From NCBI RefSeq assembly GCF_004118375.1, contig NZ_SDHX01000001.1, positions 2,855,693-2,919,692 of the forward strand: 64,000 nucleotides of DNA, written 5' to 3'. Under the pieces are notes generated by a model. It searched no databases and had not been told where the DNA came from. It saw nothing but the letters and a program-made list of their open reading frames with translations. Shown here piece by piece: positions 1 to 9,284 of this stretch (positions within the stretch are counted from its first letter, which is position 1; each line of letters starts with the position of its first letter). The translations under genes were made by a program, and so were the position numbers. Source of the stretch: Oleiharenicola lentus (GTDB lineage Bacteria; Verrucomicrobiota; Verrucomicrobiia; Opitutales; Opitutaceae).

Positions 1-31
1 TCAGAAACTCCGCCAGGAAGGCGTGCGCTGA
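1..31 (+). CDS. Possible C-terminal tail of an upstream gene
   Basis: Reading in frame 2 gives QKLRQEGVR and then a TGA at 29-31. This is compatible with the last codons of a plus-strand gene that begins before the window. A good intrinsic terminator follows at 113-150, as expected after the end of a transcription unit. Ten codons cannot identify a product. In other bacteria YCF48-like plus RND gene pairs often follow DUF1302/DUF1329 outer-membrane genes, but nothing here shows that. Confidence 0.3.
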   Translation, partial: QKLRQEGVR

Positions 32-47
32 ACGGGCATGTTCCGCT

Positions 48-71
48 TTAGGGTCGGCCCTTGGGCCGACC
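48..71. repeat. GC-rich palindrome with TTAG head (REP-like)
   Basis: Perfect 9-bp inverted repeat GGTCGGCCC / GGGCCGACC separated by TT, preceded by TTAG. The layout (short xTAG head plus GC-rich stem with a 2-3 nt centre) matches the GTAG-headed palindromes at 222-280, 1238-1307, 13881-13905 and 55113-55180, but the stem sequence differs. No T-run follows, so it is not a classical terminator. Confidence 0.5.
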
Positions 72-112
72 TCGCCCGCGCAGCAGGCGCCCACAACGAT
101 TACTGCTCTTCG

Positions 113-150
113 ATCCGGCCGGACAATTCTCCGGCCGGATTTTTCATTTT
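113..150 (+). terminator. Rho-independent terminator
   Basis: Perfect 10-bp stem ATCCGGCCGG (113-122) / CCGGCCGGAT (131-140) with an 8-nt loop, followed at once by TTTTCATTTT. It would end the transcript of the gene whose last codons occupy 1-31. Confidence 0.8.
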
Positions 151-221
151 ATGCACGGTGCTTAGGCTTGCCCCAACGTGATCCCAAAACAGCATCCAAC
201 CATGCCTCGCCTGCCTCAGGC

Positions 222-280
222 TGTAGCGGCGGTCTGTGACCACCGGGAAAATCCGTCGGCGGTCACAGACCGCCGCTACA
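222..280. repeat. Head-to-head pair of GTAG-headed REP palindromes
   Basis: Left unit: GTAG (223-226), stem CGGCGGTC, centre TGT, then GACCACCG (one mismatch). Right unit is the same element inverted: CGGCGGTC ACA GACCGCCG followed by CTAC (276-279). The pair forms a large inverted repeat just before the start of the YCF48-like gene. The same stem recurs at 1238-1307. A GTAG tetranucleotide next to a GC-rich stem is the hallmark described for REPs mobilised by RAYT transposases; no such transposase gene is in this window. Confidence 0.75.
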
Positions 281-282
281 GG

Positions 283-1209
283 ATGGGCCCGCTGTGTATG
301 CTGGCCATCCTCGCCCTCACTTTCGCACTTCCCATTCGCGCCGCTGAATCCTCCGAGCCCGCTCCGCTCGCCGCGAAATCCCTGCTGCTCGACCTCGCCC
401 GTGCGGGCGACCGCCTCGTTGCGGTCGGCGACCGCGGCCATGTGCTGCTCTCCGACGATGAGGGTCGCACCTGGCGACAAGTCATCGTGCCCACGCGCGC
501 CATGCTCACCGGCGTGTCCTTTGGCGATACCCGCCACGGCTGGGCCGTCGGTCACGACGGCGTGATCCTCGCCACCACCGATGCCGGTGAATCTTGGACC
601 CTGCAAAACTCCGGTCTCGATCTGGAGGCCGTGCTGCTCGACGTCCTCTTTCTCGATGCCACGCGCGGCTTCGCCGTCGGGGCCTACGGCAAATGCCTCG
701 CCACCACCGACGCCGGCCGCACCTGGACGGCGCTTGCCGTTTCGGAGGACGAATCGCATTTCAACGCCATCGTCGCCGGCCCCGGCGGTCGGCTCTACCT
801 GCCCGGCGAAGCCGGCACGCTCATGGTCACCCCGGATGGCCGCAAGTGGGAGCGCCTCGAGGTTCCCTACGACGGATCGCTCTACGGCCTGCTGCCGCTC
901 GGTGAGCAGGGTCTGTTGATTTACGGCCTGCGCGGCCGGGTCTTCGCCTCGGCCGATCTCGGCACCGATTGGGCTCCCCGCGATACGCACCCCCCCGTGC
1001 TCATCGCCGCCGGGGTGCGCCTGAAATCCGGCGGGGTCGTGCTGGCCGGACTCGGCGGCAATTTCCACGTCAGCCGCGACGACGGCGCGACTTTTCGGCA
1101 CTGGCAACCGACCGAATACACCGGCGGTGTGAGTGCCCTTTTGGAAACCGCGGACAGCGCCCTGCTCGTCGCCGGTGAAAAAGGCGTCGCCCGCCTCACG
1201 CTGCCATGA
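283..1209 (+). CDS. Exported YCF48/BNR-repeat beta-propeller protein
   Basis: A 308-residue protein made of repeated Asp-box motifs: SDDEGRTW, TTDAGESW, TTDAGRTW, SADLGTDW and SRDDGATF occur at regular spacing, as in YCF48/HCF136-like and BNR propellers. The ATG at 283 is preferred over an in-frame GTG at 178, because the extra residues would be encoded by the palindromic repeat at 222-280, while 283 begins a clear signal peptide ending near ALPIRAA. The protein is therefore probably periplasmic. YCF48 proteins assist assembly of membrane complexes (known for photosystem II); pairing with an RND exporter, as here with the next gene, is common outside phototrophs, so I infer an accessory role to that exporter. 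The substrate is unknown. Confidence 0.8.
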   Translation: MGPLCMLAILALTFALPIRAAESSEPAPLAAKSLLLDLARAGDRLVAVGDRGHVLLSDDEGRTWRQVIVPTRAMLTGVSFGDTRHGWAVGHDGVILATTDAGESWTLQNSGLDLEAVLLDVLFLDATRGFAVGAYGKCLATTDAGRTWTALAVSEDESHFNAIVAGPGGRLYLPGEAGTLMVTPDGRKWERLEVPYDGSLYGLLPLGEQGLLIYGLRGRVFASADLGTDWAPRDTHPPVLIAAGVRLKSGGVVLAGLGGNFHVSRDDGATFRHWQPTEYTGGVSALLETADSALLVAGEKGVARLTLP

Positions 1210-1237
1210 ACCCATCCGACATTGGCCATCCTTCTTT

Positions 1238-1307
1238 TGTAGCGGCGGTCTATGACCGCCGCTCGTGCGCCCCGTCACTTTCGTCGGCGGTCATAGACCG
1301 CCGCTGC
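1238..1307. repeat. Second inverted pair of GTAG-headed REP palindromes
   Basis: GTAG (1239-1242), CGGCGGTC, TAT, GACCGCCG, then about 23 nt, then the inverted copy CGGCGGTC ATA GACCGCCG ending CTGC, where CTAC is expected (one substitution in the head). It is the same stem as at 222-280 with a compensated T/A change in the centre. It fills most of the gap between the YCF48-like and RND genes. Confidence 0.75.
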
Positions 1308-1327
1308 ACCCCATGATCGCCCTGCCT

Positions 1328-1401
1328 GTCACTGCGAGGAGCAGCGCGACGAAGCAATCCAGCTGGATCGCCACGCCCGGCCAAACCGGGCTCGCGATGA
1401 C
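1328..1401. repeat. Dispersed ~75-80 bp repeat containing CGAAGCAATCCAGCTGG
   Basis: The element starts GTCACTGCGAGG, has the core CGAAGCAATCCAGCTGGATC and ends CTCGCGATGAC. An inverted copy lies at 13620-13700. The ends (GTCAxxGCGAGG / CTCGCGATGAC) are themselves near inverted repeats, so it looks like a small non-coding palindromic element. It ends six bases before the ATG of the RND gene and so supplies that gene's leader. Confidence 0.75.
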
Positions 1402-1407
1402 ATCCCC

Positions 1408-3774
1408 ATGATCGCCCGCCTCGAGGAACTCATCTTCCGCCACCGGCTGGTCACGCTGGCGGTCTTTGCTGCCATCACGCTTTTCCTCGGCTGGTTCGCC
1501 GCCAAGACCCGCGTGGATGCCAGCTTCGACAAGCAGCTGCCCACCGACCACGAATACATCGAGAACTTCCGCAAGCACCGCACGCAGTTCGGTGGCGCCA
1601 ACCGCGTGGTCATCGCCCTCGTCGCGAAGCAGGGCAACATCTTCACCCCGGAATTCTTCCAGACCCTCAAGGCGGTCACCGACGAGGCCTACTACCTGCC
1701 CGGCGTGGATCGCGCGCAGGTGATGTCCATTTTCACGCCCAACGTCCGCTACATCGAGGTCGTCGAGGAAGGCCTGCAGGGCGGCAACGTCATCCCCGCC
1801 GACTTTGCGCCCGACGCGGCCGGCTTTGAAAAGGTGCGGCAGAACATCGTGAAGTCCGGCCGCCTCGGCATGCTGGTGGCCAACGACTACACCGGCGCCG
1901 CCGTCATCGCCTCGCTGCAGGAAGTAGACCCGCAGACCGGTCGCGCGCTCGACTACGCCAAGGTCGCCACGGCGCTCGAGGAAAAGATCCGCGGCAGATT
2001 CCAGACCGACACCATCAGCGTTCACATCATCGGCTTCGCCAAGGTCATCGGTGACATCACTGACGGCGCCAAAGGCGTTCTCGTGTTCTTCGGCATCGCC
2101 CTCGTGATCTCCGCCGTCCTGCTCTATTATTTCTCGCAGTCGGTGATGCTCACGGTGCTGCCCCTGCTCACGTCGTTCTGCGCGGTCGTCTGGCAGTTCG
2201 GCATTCTCAACCTCCTCGGCTTCGGCATCGATCCGCTCTCGATTCTCGTGCCGTTCCTGATTTTCGCCATCGCGCTGAGCCACGCCACGCAGATGCTCCG
2301 GTCGTTCCGCTACGAGATCAACATGGGCAAGGACGAACCCGCCGCCGCCCGCGCCTCGTTCAGCAATCTCTTCGTGCCGGGCTGCATCGCCATCCTCACC
2401 GGCACCGTCGGCTTCAGCACAATCTACCTTGTTCATGTGCCGACCATCCAGGAACTCGCCATCACCGCGAGCCTCGGCGTGTTCCTCATCATCTTCACCG
2501 ACCGGTTTCTGCTGCCCGTGCTCGTCTCATACACGAAGATGTCCCCGGGCTTCCGCCGGCGGGTGAATTTCCGGCGCTTCGCCTTGCAGCCTTACTGGCG
2601 CCGCCTGACCAATTTCACCACCGGGCCCGTCAGCTCGGTCGTCATCATCGTCCTGTCGCTGGCCCTCCTGGTCTTCGGCTGGCTCAAGTCGCATGAGGTC
2701 AAGATCGGCGACCTCCACGCCGGTGTGCCCGAGCTGCGGCAAGATTCGCGCTACAACCAGGACACTGCGGTCATCACCCACGAGTTCAGCATTGGCGTGG
2801 ACGTCATCACCGTGCTGGCCGAGACCGTGCCCAACGGCGTCGTCGATTACGACGTCATGTCTTTGGTGGACCGCTTTGCGTGGCACATGCGCAACATCGA
2901 GGGCGTCCAGTCCACCGCCGCGCTCACCGACTACGCCCGCACCATCAACGCCGGTTGGAATGAGGGCGCTCTCAAGTGGCGGGTCATCCCCCGGAACCCC
3001 GCCGCGCTCGCGCAATCCGTTTCCCCGGTCGAGACCGCCACCGGTTTTCTCAACAACGACGGCAGCGTGATTCCGGTGATGATCTATCTCCACGACCACA
3101 AGGCCGAGACCATCAAGCGGGTCATCGCCGCCGTGAAGGAGTTCCGCGCCGCCCACACGTCCGACCGCGTCAAGTTCGCCCTCGCCACGGGCAACATCGG
3201 CGTCATGGCCGCCACCAACGAGGTCGTCGCCGCTGCCCAGACTCCCATGGTGCTTTGGGTCTATGCCGCCGTCATCGTGCTCTGCCTGCTCTCCTTCCGC
3301 TCCTGGCGTGGCGCGCTCTGCGTCATCGTCCCGCTTGTCGTCGTCTCCTACCTCGGCTACGCGCTGAAATATTACCTCAACATCGGCCTGAAGACCTCGA
3401 CCCTGCCGGTCATCGCGCTCGGTGTCGGCATTGGCGTGGACTACGGCATCTACCTCTTCTCGGCCATCCAGGAGCGCCTCGAGCAGGGCGAGACTTTCGA
3501 GGACGCCCTCTGCTTCGCCTTCGCCACGATGGGCACCTCGGTGATGTTCACCGGCAGCGCGCTGGCCGTCGGCGTCGGCACCTGGGCCTGGTCCGCGCTG
3601 AAGTTCCAGGCCGACATGGGCATTTTGCTCAGCTTCCTCTTTTTCTTCAACATGCTCGGCGCGATGCTGCTCATGCCCGCCCTGGGCCGTTGGCTGTTCT
3701 ATAGCCACCTCTCGCACCACCTCAGGCCGGCGGACCCGATCCCGCCCGAATATTCGAACCCACCGCAGGCTTAG
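1408..3774 (+). CDS. RND superfamily exporter, MMPL type
   Basis: A 788-residue inner-membrane transporter with the duplicated RND layout: TM1 near residues 14-32, a large periplasmic loop to about 220, a block of five helices to about 380, then TM7 (about 405-425), a second loop to about 610 and a final helix block to about 775. The second block contains GVGIGVDYGIYL, the proton-relay-type motif typical of MMPL/HpnN-like RND proteins. Such proteins export lipids or hydrophobic molecules using the proton motive force; the substrate cannot be read from sequence. The neighbouring YCF48-like protein is a likely partner. The start codon lies directly behind the dispersed repeat at 1328-1401 and has no strong Shine-Dalgarno sequence. 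Confidence 0.88.
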   Translation: MIARLEELIFRHRLVTLAVFAAITLFLGWFAAKTRVDASFDKQLPTDHEYIENFRKHRTQFGGANRVVIALVAKQGNIFTPEFFQTLKAVTDEAYYLPGVDRAQVMSIFTPNVRYIEVVEEGLQGGNVIPADFAPDAAGFEKVRQNIVKSGRLGMLVANDYTGAAVIASLQEVDPQTGRALDYAKVATALEEKIRGRFQTDTISVHIIGFAKVIGDITDGAKGVLVFFGIALVISAVLLYYFSQSVMLTVLPLLTSFCAVVWQFGILNLLGFGIDPLSILVPFLIFAIALSHATQMLRSFRYEINMGKDEPAAARASFSNLFVPGCIAILTGTVGFSTIYLVHVPTIQELAITASLGVFLIIFTDRFLLPVLVSYTKMSPGFRRRVNFRRFALQPYWRRLTNFTTGPVSSVVIIVLSLALLVFGWLKSHEVKIGDLHAGVPELRQDSRYNQDTAVITHEFSIGVDVITVLAETVPNGVVDYDVMSLVDRFAWHMRNIEGVQSTAALTDYARTINAGWNEGALKWRVIPRNPAALAQSVSPVETATGFLNNDGSVIPVMIYLHDHKAETIKRVIAAVKEFRAAHTSDRVKFALATGNIGVMAATNEVVAAAQTPMVLWVYAAVIVLCLLSFRSWRGALCVIVPLVVVSYLGYALKYYLNIGLKTSTLPVIALGVGIGVDYGIYLFSAIQERLEQGETFEDALCFAFATMGTSVMFTGSALAVGVGTWAWSALKFQADMGILLSFLFFFNMLGAMLLMPALGRWLFYSHLSHHLRPADPIPPEYSNPPQA

Positions 3775-3791
3775 TAACCGGCCCCGGATAA

Positions 3792-3828
3792 GGAAGGCAC
3801 CCAACCCCGATAAAATCGGGCACCTTCC
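3792..3828. terminator. Possible hairpin terminator between convergent genes
   Basis: Nested stems: GGAAGG (3792-3797) with CCTTCC (3823-3828), and inside it CCCGAT AAA ATCGGG (3806-3820). It sits between the ends of the RND gene and the convergent permease gene. No clean T-run flanks it on either strand, so assignment as a terminator is tentative. Confidence 0.35.
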
Positions 3829-3900
3829 CGTGGCTTTTCAGCCTCTTGGCTTCCCGGGCTGCAAGGACCGGGAAAATGAAAATGGTTCAACGACCGCAGA

Positions 3901-6552
3901 TCACTCCGCCCGCAGCGCCACCACCGGGTCCACCTTCGCCGCGCGCCGCGCGGGCAGCCAGCTCGCCGCTGCCGCAACTCCCAGCAGCAGCGCTGACACG
4001 CCCAGAAACACGAGCGGGTCGGTCGGTTTCACGTCGAACAGGAAGCTTTCCAAGAAACGCGTGAAATAGAATGCGCCCATCAGGCCAAGCCCGATGCCCG
4101 CACAGGATTTGCCCACCCCTTGCCGGAGGATCAAACCGGCGATCTGCCCGCGCGTCGCGCCGATCGCGCTGCGAATTCCGATCTCCTTCGTGCGTTGCGC
4201 GACATCGTAGGCGAGCACACCGTATAGCCCGACGCCGGCCAGCGTCAGCGCCAATCCGGCAAACATCCCCAGCAGGAGCACGAGCCCGCGCCGTGGTGTC
4301 AGCAAGCCATCCAGCACGTCCTGCAAGGTCGTCGTCTCGTAGAGCGGAAACCGGGCGTCGATGGCGCGGAGCTTCTCCCTCATCTCGGCCAACACATCGG
4401 AGAGCGGACGCGACGTGCGCAAAAGCAGGGTGATGGCCGGTGCCGGCGCGCCGCTGAACGGCCCGTAAGCAAAGGGCAACCCATCGCGCTGCTCCAGTCC
4501 CGTGAGCTGGGCGCGCCCGACTACGCCGACAATTCGCAGCCAGGGCGCGCCTTCGGGCGGACCGCCGGCATCAAAGGATATTTCCTGACCCACGGCGCTC
4601 CGTCCCGGGAAGTAACGCTCGGCAAAGGCCTCGTCCACGATCACCGCCGTGCCGTCCCGAAGAAAATCCGTCCCGGTGAACGCCCGCCCCTCCAAAATCG
4701 GAATCCCCATCGTCGCGAAAAATTCGGGCGACACGAACTGTCCCGTTGCCTGCCGTCCGCCAGCCACCGGGTCGGCGCCGCGCACCACCACTGAAAGCGT
4801 GCCGAAGTCCGGCATGACGCCGAAATCCGATACGCTCGCCGCGCTCTCCACGCCGGGAATCTCTTTCATCGCCGCCAACACCCGTTGCTGAGTTGCCACG
4901 TTGATGGTGGCGTCCTCATACCCTTTCGGGAATGCGACCCGCCCCTGAACGATCCGCGACGCATCGAAGCCCGGTTTGACCGCGAGCACGTGCGCAAAGC
5001 TTCGCAGCAACAGCCCCGCCCCGACGAGCAGCACGATCGAGATCGCCACCTGGGCGATCACCAGCGCCCCACCCAGGCGCCGGACCACTCGCCCGGCCGA
5101 AGCCGTGCGCGAGGCGGTCACACTCAGGTCCGACCGCGAGAGCAACGCCCAGGGCAGCACGCCCACGATGACGGCCACGGTCGCCACCCCCGCCAAAACG
5201 CATCCCAGGACGCCCAGTTCCAGGGTCACGGGATGGATGGTTTTCTGGATCGCCGCCAGATACTGGTTGAAAATCTGCAGTCCGCCCCACGCCAACCCGA
5301 CCCCGGCCACGGTGGCCGCAGAAGTCAGCAGCAGGCTCTCCCATAAGATCTGACGCAACAATGCTACCCGTCCGGCCCCCAAAGAATAGCGCACCGCAAA
5401 TTCCATGCGCTTTGCGCTCACCCGCGCGAGCCAGAGATTCACCACGTTGACGCACCCGATCAGCAGCACGAGCAAAGCCCCTCCCTGGATCATCAGCAGG
5501 CGAGACCTCAAACCGGCGGTTTCCTCGTCCCTCACCCGTCCCACGCCGATCCGATAACCTCCCTCATCATGCCACCGGCGCAAGCGGGCATCCGCGCTGC
5601 CCTCGTAGAATCGTTGCTCCAGCACCTGAAGCTGAGCCCGCCCTTCCTCGACTGTGACACCCTTTCGCAAACGCCCCAGCACGATGGCCTCGGCCTCATA
5701 ACGCGACAAGGGGTCGGCTCGCGCGGGAGTTTCCACGAATGGCCTCAGAAAGCGAACCTGCGCATCAAGCGCCTCCACCTGGCGCGGCGCCACCCCGATC
5801 ACTACGAACGGCTGGTCGGCTACGAGGATTTCCCGCCCGAGAATCGTGGGATCCTTGTGGTAGCGCGATTCCCAGAAACTCTGCGTCAACACGAGCACGC
5901 GGTCTTGCCCCGGAACCTGCTCTTTGGAGCTGAAAAAGCGGCCGAGCAATGGCTTGACCTGCAGAAGCCCGAAGAAATCCGCCGTGACTTGCGCGCCCCA
6001 GACCCGCTCCGGCGTGCTTCCGTCGCCGATCGTATGGTTCTGCCCCGACCAGAGGGCGAAGCTTTCAAAGCGATCCGCGTTCGCGCGAAAGTCCCGATAC
6101 TGGGCTAGCGTGGACTGGTATTTCGCGCCGCCGCTTTTTTCCGCCACGTTGGTGATCCGAACGAGCTGCCCCTCGTCGCGAAAAGGCAGCGGCTTGAGCA
6201 CGAGCGAATACAGCACCGAGAGAATCGCTGTGTTAGGCCCGATGCACAGCACCAGCGTCCCGATGACCGCGAGGCTGAATCCCCGCGCCCGGGACAGCGC
6301 CCGGAACGCAAACCCCCATTCACGCCACCCCTGCTCCAGCCACACCCAGCCCCGCCCTTCCCGCGCCTGCTCCTGCACACTCGCCACGTTGCCAAACAAC
6401 CGCAGCGCCGCGTAGCGCGCCTCTTCTGGACTCATGCCCGCCGCGCGATTGCGCTCCGTCTGCAGCTCCACATGCAGCCGCATTTCCTCCGCCATCTCGG
6501 CGTCGAGTTCCCTCCGACGGAAGAGATTCAGAAATTTACGGGGCAATTTCAT
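3901..6552 (-). CDS. ADOP-family orphan ABC permease (FtsX/MacB-like)
   Basis: An 883-residue protein with the ADOP layout: a cytoplasmic head of about 80 residues (the [17 protein letters not shown] stretch and [13 protein letters not shown]), TM1 near residues 90-115, a MacB-type periplasmic domain to about 340, an FtsX block of three helices (about 350-470), a second periplasmic domain, and a C-terminal FtsX block (about 765-875) ending VDPVVALRAE. No ATPase gene is adjacent, as is usual for these orphan permeases; they are inferred to act in efflux or envelope signalling. It is the last gene of a PadR-ADOP-ADOP operon, 39 bp behind its paralogue. TM1 has GPNTAILS where the paralogue has GATTAIFS, so the two copies are well diverged. 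Confidence 0.88.
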   Translation of the reverse strand: MKLPRKFLNLFRRRELDAEMAEEMRLHVELQTERNRAAGMSPEEARYAALRLFGNVASVQEQAREGRGWVWLEQGWREWGFAFRALSRARGFSLAVIGTLVLCIGPNTAILSVLYSLVLKPLPFRDEGQLVRITNVAEKSGGAKYQSTLAQYRDFRANADRFESFALWSGQNHTIGDGSTPERVWGAQVTADFFGLLQVKPLLGRFFSSKEQVPGQDRVLVLTQSFWESRYHKDPTILGREILVADQPFVVIGVAPRQVEALDAQVRFLRPFVETPARADPLSRYEAEAIVLGRLRKGVTVEEGRAQLQVLEQRFYEGSADARLRRWHDEGGYRIGVGRVRDEETAGLRSRLLMIQGGALLVLLIGCVNVVNLWLARVSAKRMEFAVRYSLGAGRVALLRQILWESLLLTSAATVAGVGLAWGGLQIFNQYLAAIQKTIHPVTLELGVLGCVLAGVATVAVIVGVLPWALLSRSDLSVTASRTASAGRVVRRLGGALVIAQVAISIVLLVGAGLLLRSFAHVLAVKPGFDASRIVQGRVAFPKGYEDATINVATQQRVLAAMKEIPGVESAASVSDFGVMPDFGTLSVVVRGADPVAGGRQATGQFVSPEFFATMGIPILEGRAFTGTDFLRDGTAVIVDEAFAERYFPGRSAVGQEISFDAGGPPEGAPWLRIVGVVGRAQLTGLEQRDGLPFAYGPFSGAPAPAITLLLRTSRPLSDVLAEMREKLRAIDARFPLYETTTLQDVLDGLLTPRRGLVLLLGMFAGLALTLAGVGLYGVLAYDVAQRTKEIGIRSAIGATRGQIAGLILRQGVGKSCAGIGLGLMGAFYFTRFLESFLFDVKPTDPLVFLGVSALLLGVAAAASWLPARRAAKVDPVVALRAE

Positions 6553-6590
6553 TTCTTGTTACTTGATCCTTGTTACCTGTTACTTCGCTC
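6553..6590. repeat. TTACTTG-rich intergenic repeat
   Basis: The gap between the two ADOP genes is filled by a simple-looking string of CTTGTTACTTGATCC and TTGTTACCTGTTACTT units. Very similar strings occur at 14863-14897 (opposite strand) and 14943-15020. It is too short and simple to be coding, and it must be transcribed within the operon. Confidence 0.55.
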
Positions 6591-6591
6591 C

Positions 6592-9186
6592 TCACTCCAC
6601 GCGCAGCGCGACCATCGGGTCCACCTTCGCCGCCCGGCGCGCCGGGAGCCAGGCCGCTGCGAGAGCGACGGCGAGGAGCAACAAGGCCATGCCGCCAAAG
6701 ACCAGCGGATCCGCGGGACTCACTTGGTAAAGCAACGAGGCCAGCAGGCGCGTCAATCCGGCTGCGCCCAGCGCGCCGAGGATCAGGCCGAGGACAACGA
6801 GCTTCAGTCCCTGGCCGAGCACCTGTCGGAGCACCCTGCGCGGGGACGCCCCGAGGGCGAGCCGGATGCCAATCTCGCGGGTGCGTTGGGTGACGGTGTA
6901 GGCGATCACTCCGTAGAGGCCGATCGCGGCCAGTAGCAACGCGGTCCCGGCGAAAGCGGCCAGCAGCAGGAAGGTCAGCCGCCCCCGCGCCACTGAGCCC
7001 TCGACGACATCTTCCAGCGTGCGCACCGCGGCGATCGGCAGCGCGGGGTCGAGGTCGCGCAACACCTCGCGAATTGCCGCCACGAGGGAGGCGTTGCCCG
7101 ACGTGGAGCGCACGACCAGGTGTCCGAGGCGCGGAGCGTCCGCCGCGGAAATGGGCCGGAAAACCACCGGGCGCGCCGGCCGCGTGATGCCACGAGTGCG
7201 CAAATCGCCCACGATGCCCACGATTTCCCAGGTCTGGTTGTCGAGTGCGACCTGGCGACCGAGGGGATCCTCGCCGACAAAGTGTTCCCGCTCCATGGCG
7301 GCGCCGATCAGCGCCGCATTCGTGTCGCCCCGGGCAAAGGTCCGGCCGCGACGCAGCGGCACGCCCAGGGCTTCCAGGAAGCCCGGAGTGCAGTTGATGT
7401 AGTCCGCGGCATAGCCGGGTTCGGCCTGCGGCGAGCGACCGGGGATGCGGAAAAACTGATCGGGCGTTTCGCCCTGGAGTGACAACGCGTTCCCAACGCC
7501 GGCGGCCTCGACGCCCGGCAGCGCCGCGACCCGCTCCAGCAACCGGGCATAGAAGTCGGCGCGCTGGGCGTTGTTCCGGTATTTCTGCTCCGGCAGGGAC
7601 AGTTGCATCGTCACCCCTTGGTGGGGATCGAACCCCGGTGACTCCCTCATCACGCGGTAAAAGCTGATCAGCGTCAGGCCGGCTCCGACCAGCAGGATGA
7701 ACGCGAGGGCCACTTCGCCCACGATCAGCAGGTGACGCGTGCGGTCCCCCGTGCCCGTCGAGCCCCGGGGCGCCCCCTGCAAGGCGTCGCGCAACTGCGG
7801 CCGGGCGGCGTGCCAGGCCGGCACCAGTCCGAAGCCCAAACCGGTGAGCATCGCGGCGCCCAAGGCGAACCCCAAGACCACCGGGTCGACGACGATTTCG
7901 TGGGCCCGGGGAGCATTCAGGGCGATCACCGTCCGGCGAAGCGCATCCACGCCCCAGACGGCAACCAGCAATCCGAGCACCGCACCCGCCAGCGCCAGCA
8001 GCAGGCTCTCGGACAGCAATTGTCGCACGATCCGTCCGCGACTGGCGCCGAGAGCGGCGCGGACCGCCATCTCCTTGCCGCGAGTTGCCGCCTTGGCGAG
8101 AAGCAGATTCGCGATGTTGGCACACCCGATCAGCAGGACGCAGCCGACCGCGGCCAGCAGGACCAGGAAGGCCGGCTTGAGCTCACTGGCGAGATGCTCC
8201 TGCAGCGGCACGAGGTCGGTGCCCCACGACTTTTTCCATGCGGGATACAGGGCATCGGTCCGTTGCCGGATGGCGGCAAGTTCAGCCCGGCCCTGCTCGA
8301 GGCTGACGCCCGGTTTCAGGCGGCCGATGACCTGAAGGAAGTGTCCGGCGCGCTGTTCGCGCCATTGTTTGGGGAAGACAAACGGGATCACAAATTCTTG
8401 CGTGGACTGCGCCAGGAAGCCGGGAGGAAGGATGCCAACCACGGTGTGGCTCTCGCCATTGAACTGCACCGATTGCCCGATGATGGCGGGATCTCCGCCA
8501 AATCGGCGCTGCCAGAGTGAATGGGCCAGCACGACGACCTTCGGCGCGCCGGCCTGGTCCTCGTCCGCCGCGAGCAATCGCCCCAACACCGGTCGCGCCC
8601 GCAGCAGGTGGAGGGCGTTCGCCGTCATCCGCACGCCATTGACGCGTTCCGGTTCGCCCGTGCCTGTGAGGTTGAGCGCGACGTTCGTATACGCCGCAAA
8701 ACCCTCGAAAAGCGTGCCTTGTTCGCGCCAGTCGAGCATGGCGCCGGGAGAAGCGGGGTTATGCCCGCCGGGCCCCCAGGTCTCGAAAACCTGCACCAAC
8801 TGCGCGGGCTCCGCATACGGCAGCGGCTTCAACAGCACGCCGTTGACCACGCTGAAGATGGCCGTGGTGGCCCCGATGCCGAGGGCCAAAGTCGCGATCG
8901 CAGTGGCGGTAAATCCGGGATTCCGCCGCAATTGTCGCGCCCCGAAGCGGAAATCCTGGCCCATCTGCTCCATCCAGATGAAACCGCGTTGCTCCCGGGC
9001 TTGCTCCTGCACGCTGGCCACGTTGCCGAACTGCCGCAGCGCCGTGAATCGTGCGTCCTCGGCCGACATGCCGGCCGCCCTGTTGCGCTCCGTCTGCAGT
9101 TCGAGATGCAGGCGCATCTCATCGTTCATCTCGGAATCAAGCTGGTCCTTCCGAAACAGGGCGCGGAGACGGCGGATAAATATCAT
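6592..9186 (-). CDS. ADOP-family orphan ABC permease (FtsX/MacB-like), paralogue
   Basis: An 864-residue paralogue of the downstream permease, with the same head ([30 protein letters not shown]), TM1 with [20 protein letters not shown], MacB-type periplasmic domain, two FtsX transmembrane blocks and the end [10 protein letters not shown]. It is the first permease after the PadR gene. Tandem ADOPs led by PadR are characteristic of Acidobacteria and Verrucomicrobiota. It should sit in the inner membrane; the transported molecule is unknown and no cognate ATPase is visible. The start ATG gives the standard short basic N-terminus ([13 protein letters not shown]). Confidence 0.9.
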   Translation of the reverse strand: MIFIRRLRALFRKDQLDSEMNDEMRLHLELQTERNRAAGMSAEDARFTALRQFGNVASVQEQAREQRGFIWMEQMGQDFRFGARQLRRNPGFTATAIATLALGIGATTAIFSVVNGVLLKPLPYAEPAQLVQVFETWGPGGHNPASPGAMLDWREQGTLFEGFAAYTNVALNLTGTGEPERVNGVRMTANALHLLRARPVLGRLLAADEDQAGAPKVVVLAHSLWQRRFGGDPAIIGQSVQFNGESHTVVGILPPGFLAQSTQEFVIPFVFPKQWREQRAGHFLQVIGRLKPGVSLEQGRAELAAIRQRTDALYPAWKKSWGTDLVPLQEHLASELKPAFLVLLAAVGCVLLIGCANIANLLLAKAATRGKEMAVRAALGASRGRIVRQLLSESLLLALAGAVLGLLVAVWGVDALRRTVIALNAPRAHEIVVDPVVLGFALGAAMLTGLGFGLVPAWHAARPQLRDALQGAPRGSTGTGDRTRHLLIVGEVALAFILLVGAGLTLISFYRVMRESPGFDPHQGVTMQLSLPEQKYRNNAQRADFYARLLERVAALPGVEAAGVGNALSLQGETPDQFFRIPGRSPQAEPGYAADYINCTPGFLEALGVPLRRGRTFARGDTNAALIGAAMEREHFVGEDPLGRQVALDNQTWEIVGIVGDLRTRGITRPARPVVFRPISAADAPRLGHLVVRSTSGNASLVAAIREVLRDLDPALPIAAVRTLEDVVEGSVARGRLTFLLLAAFAGTALLLAAIGLYGVIAYTVTQRTREIGIRLALGASPRRVLRQVLGQGLKLVVLGLILGALGAAGLTRLLASLLYQVSPADPLVFGGMALLLLAVALAAAWLPARRAAKVDPMVALRVE

Positions 9187-9210
9187 GGGAAACTAATCAG
9201 ACGATTTTGA

Positions 9211-9269
9211 ACCACGAAGGCACTAAGTTCGAATCAGGGGTTTCCTTGGTGCCTCTGTGTCTTGGTGGT
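9211..9269. repeat. ACCACGAAGGCAC... / ...TCTTGGTGGT inverted repeat
   Basis: ACCACGAAGGCACTAAG (9211-9227) and CCTTGGTGCCTCTGTG through TCTTGGTGGT (9244-9269) form an imperfect inverted repeat in the gap between PadR and the first ADOP gene. The text is of a kind often dispersed in Verrucomicrobiota and Planctomycetota intergenic DNA. It would form a hairpin in the operon mRNA. Confidence 0.55.
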
Positions 9270-9284
9270 GAAAATTCCGAAGCC

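Noticed and set aside
178-282. GTG start at 178 for the YCF48-like gene
   Set aside because: The 35 extra residues would be encoded by an inverted REP pair and would precede a clear signal peptide that starts at the ATG at 283.
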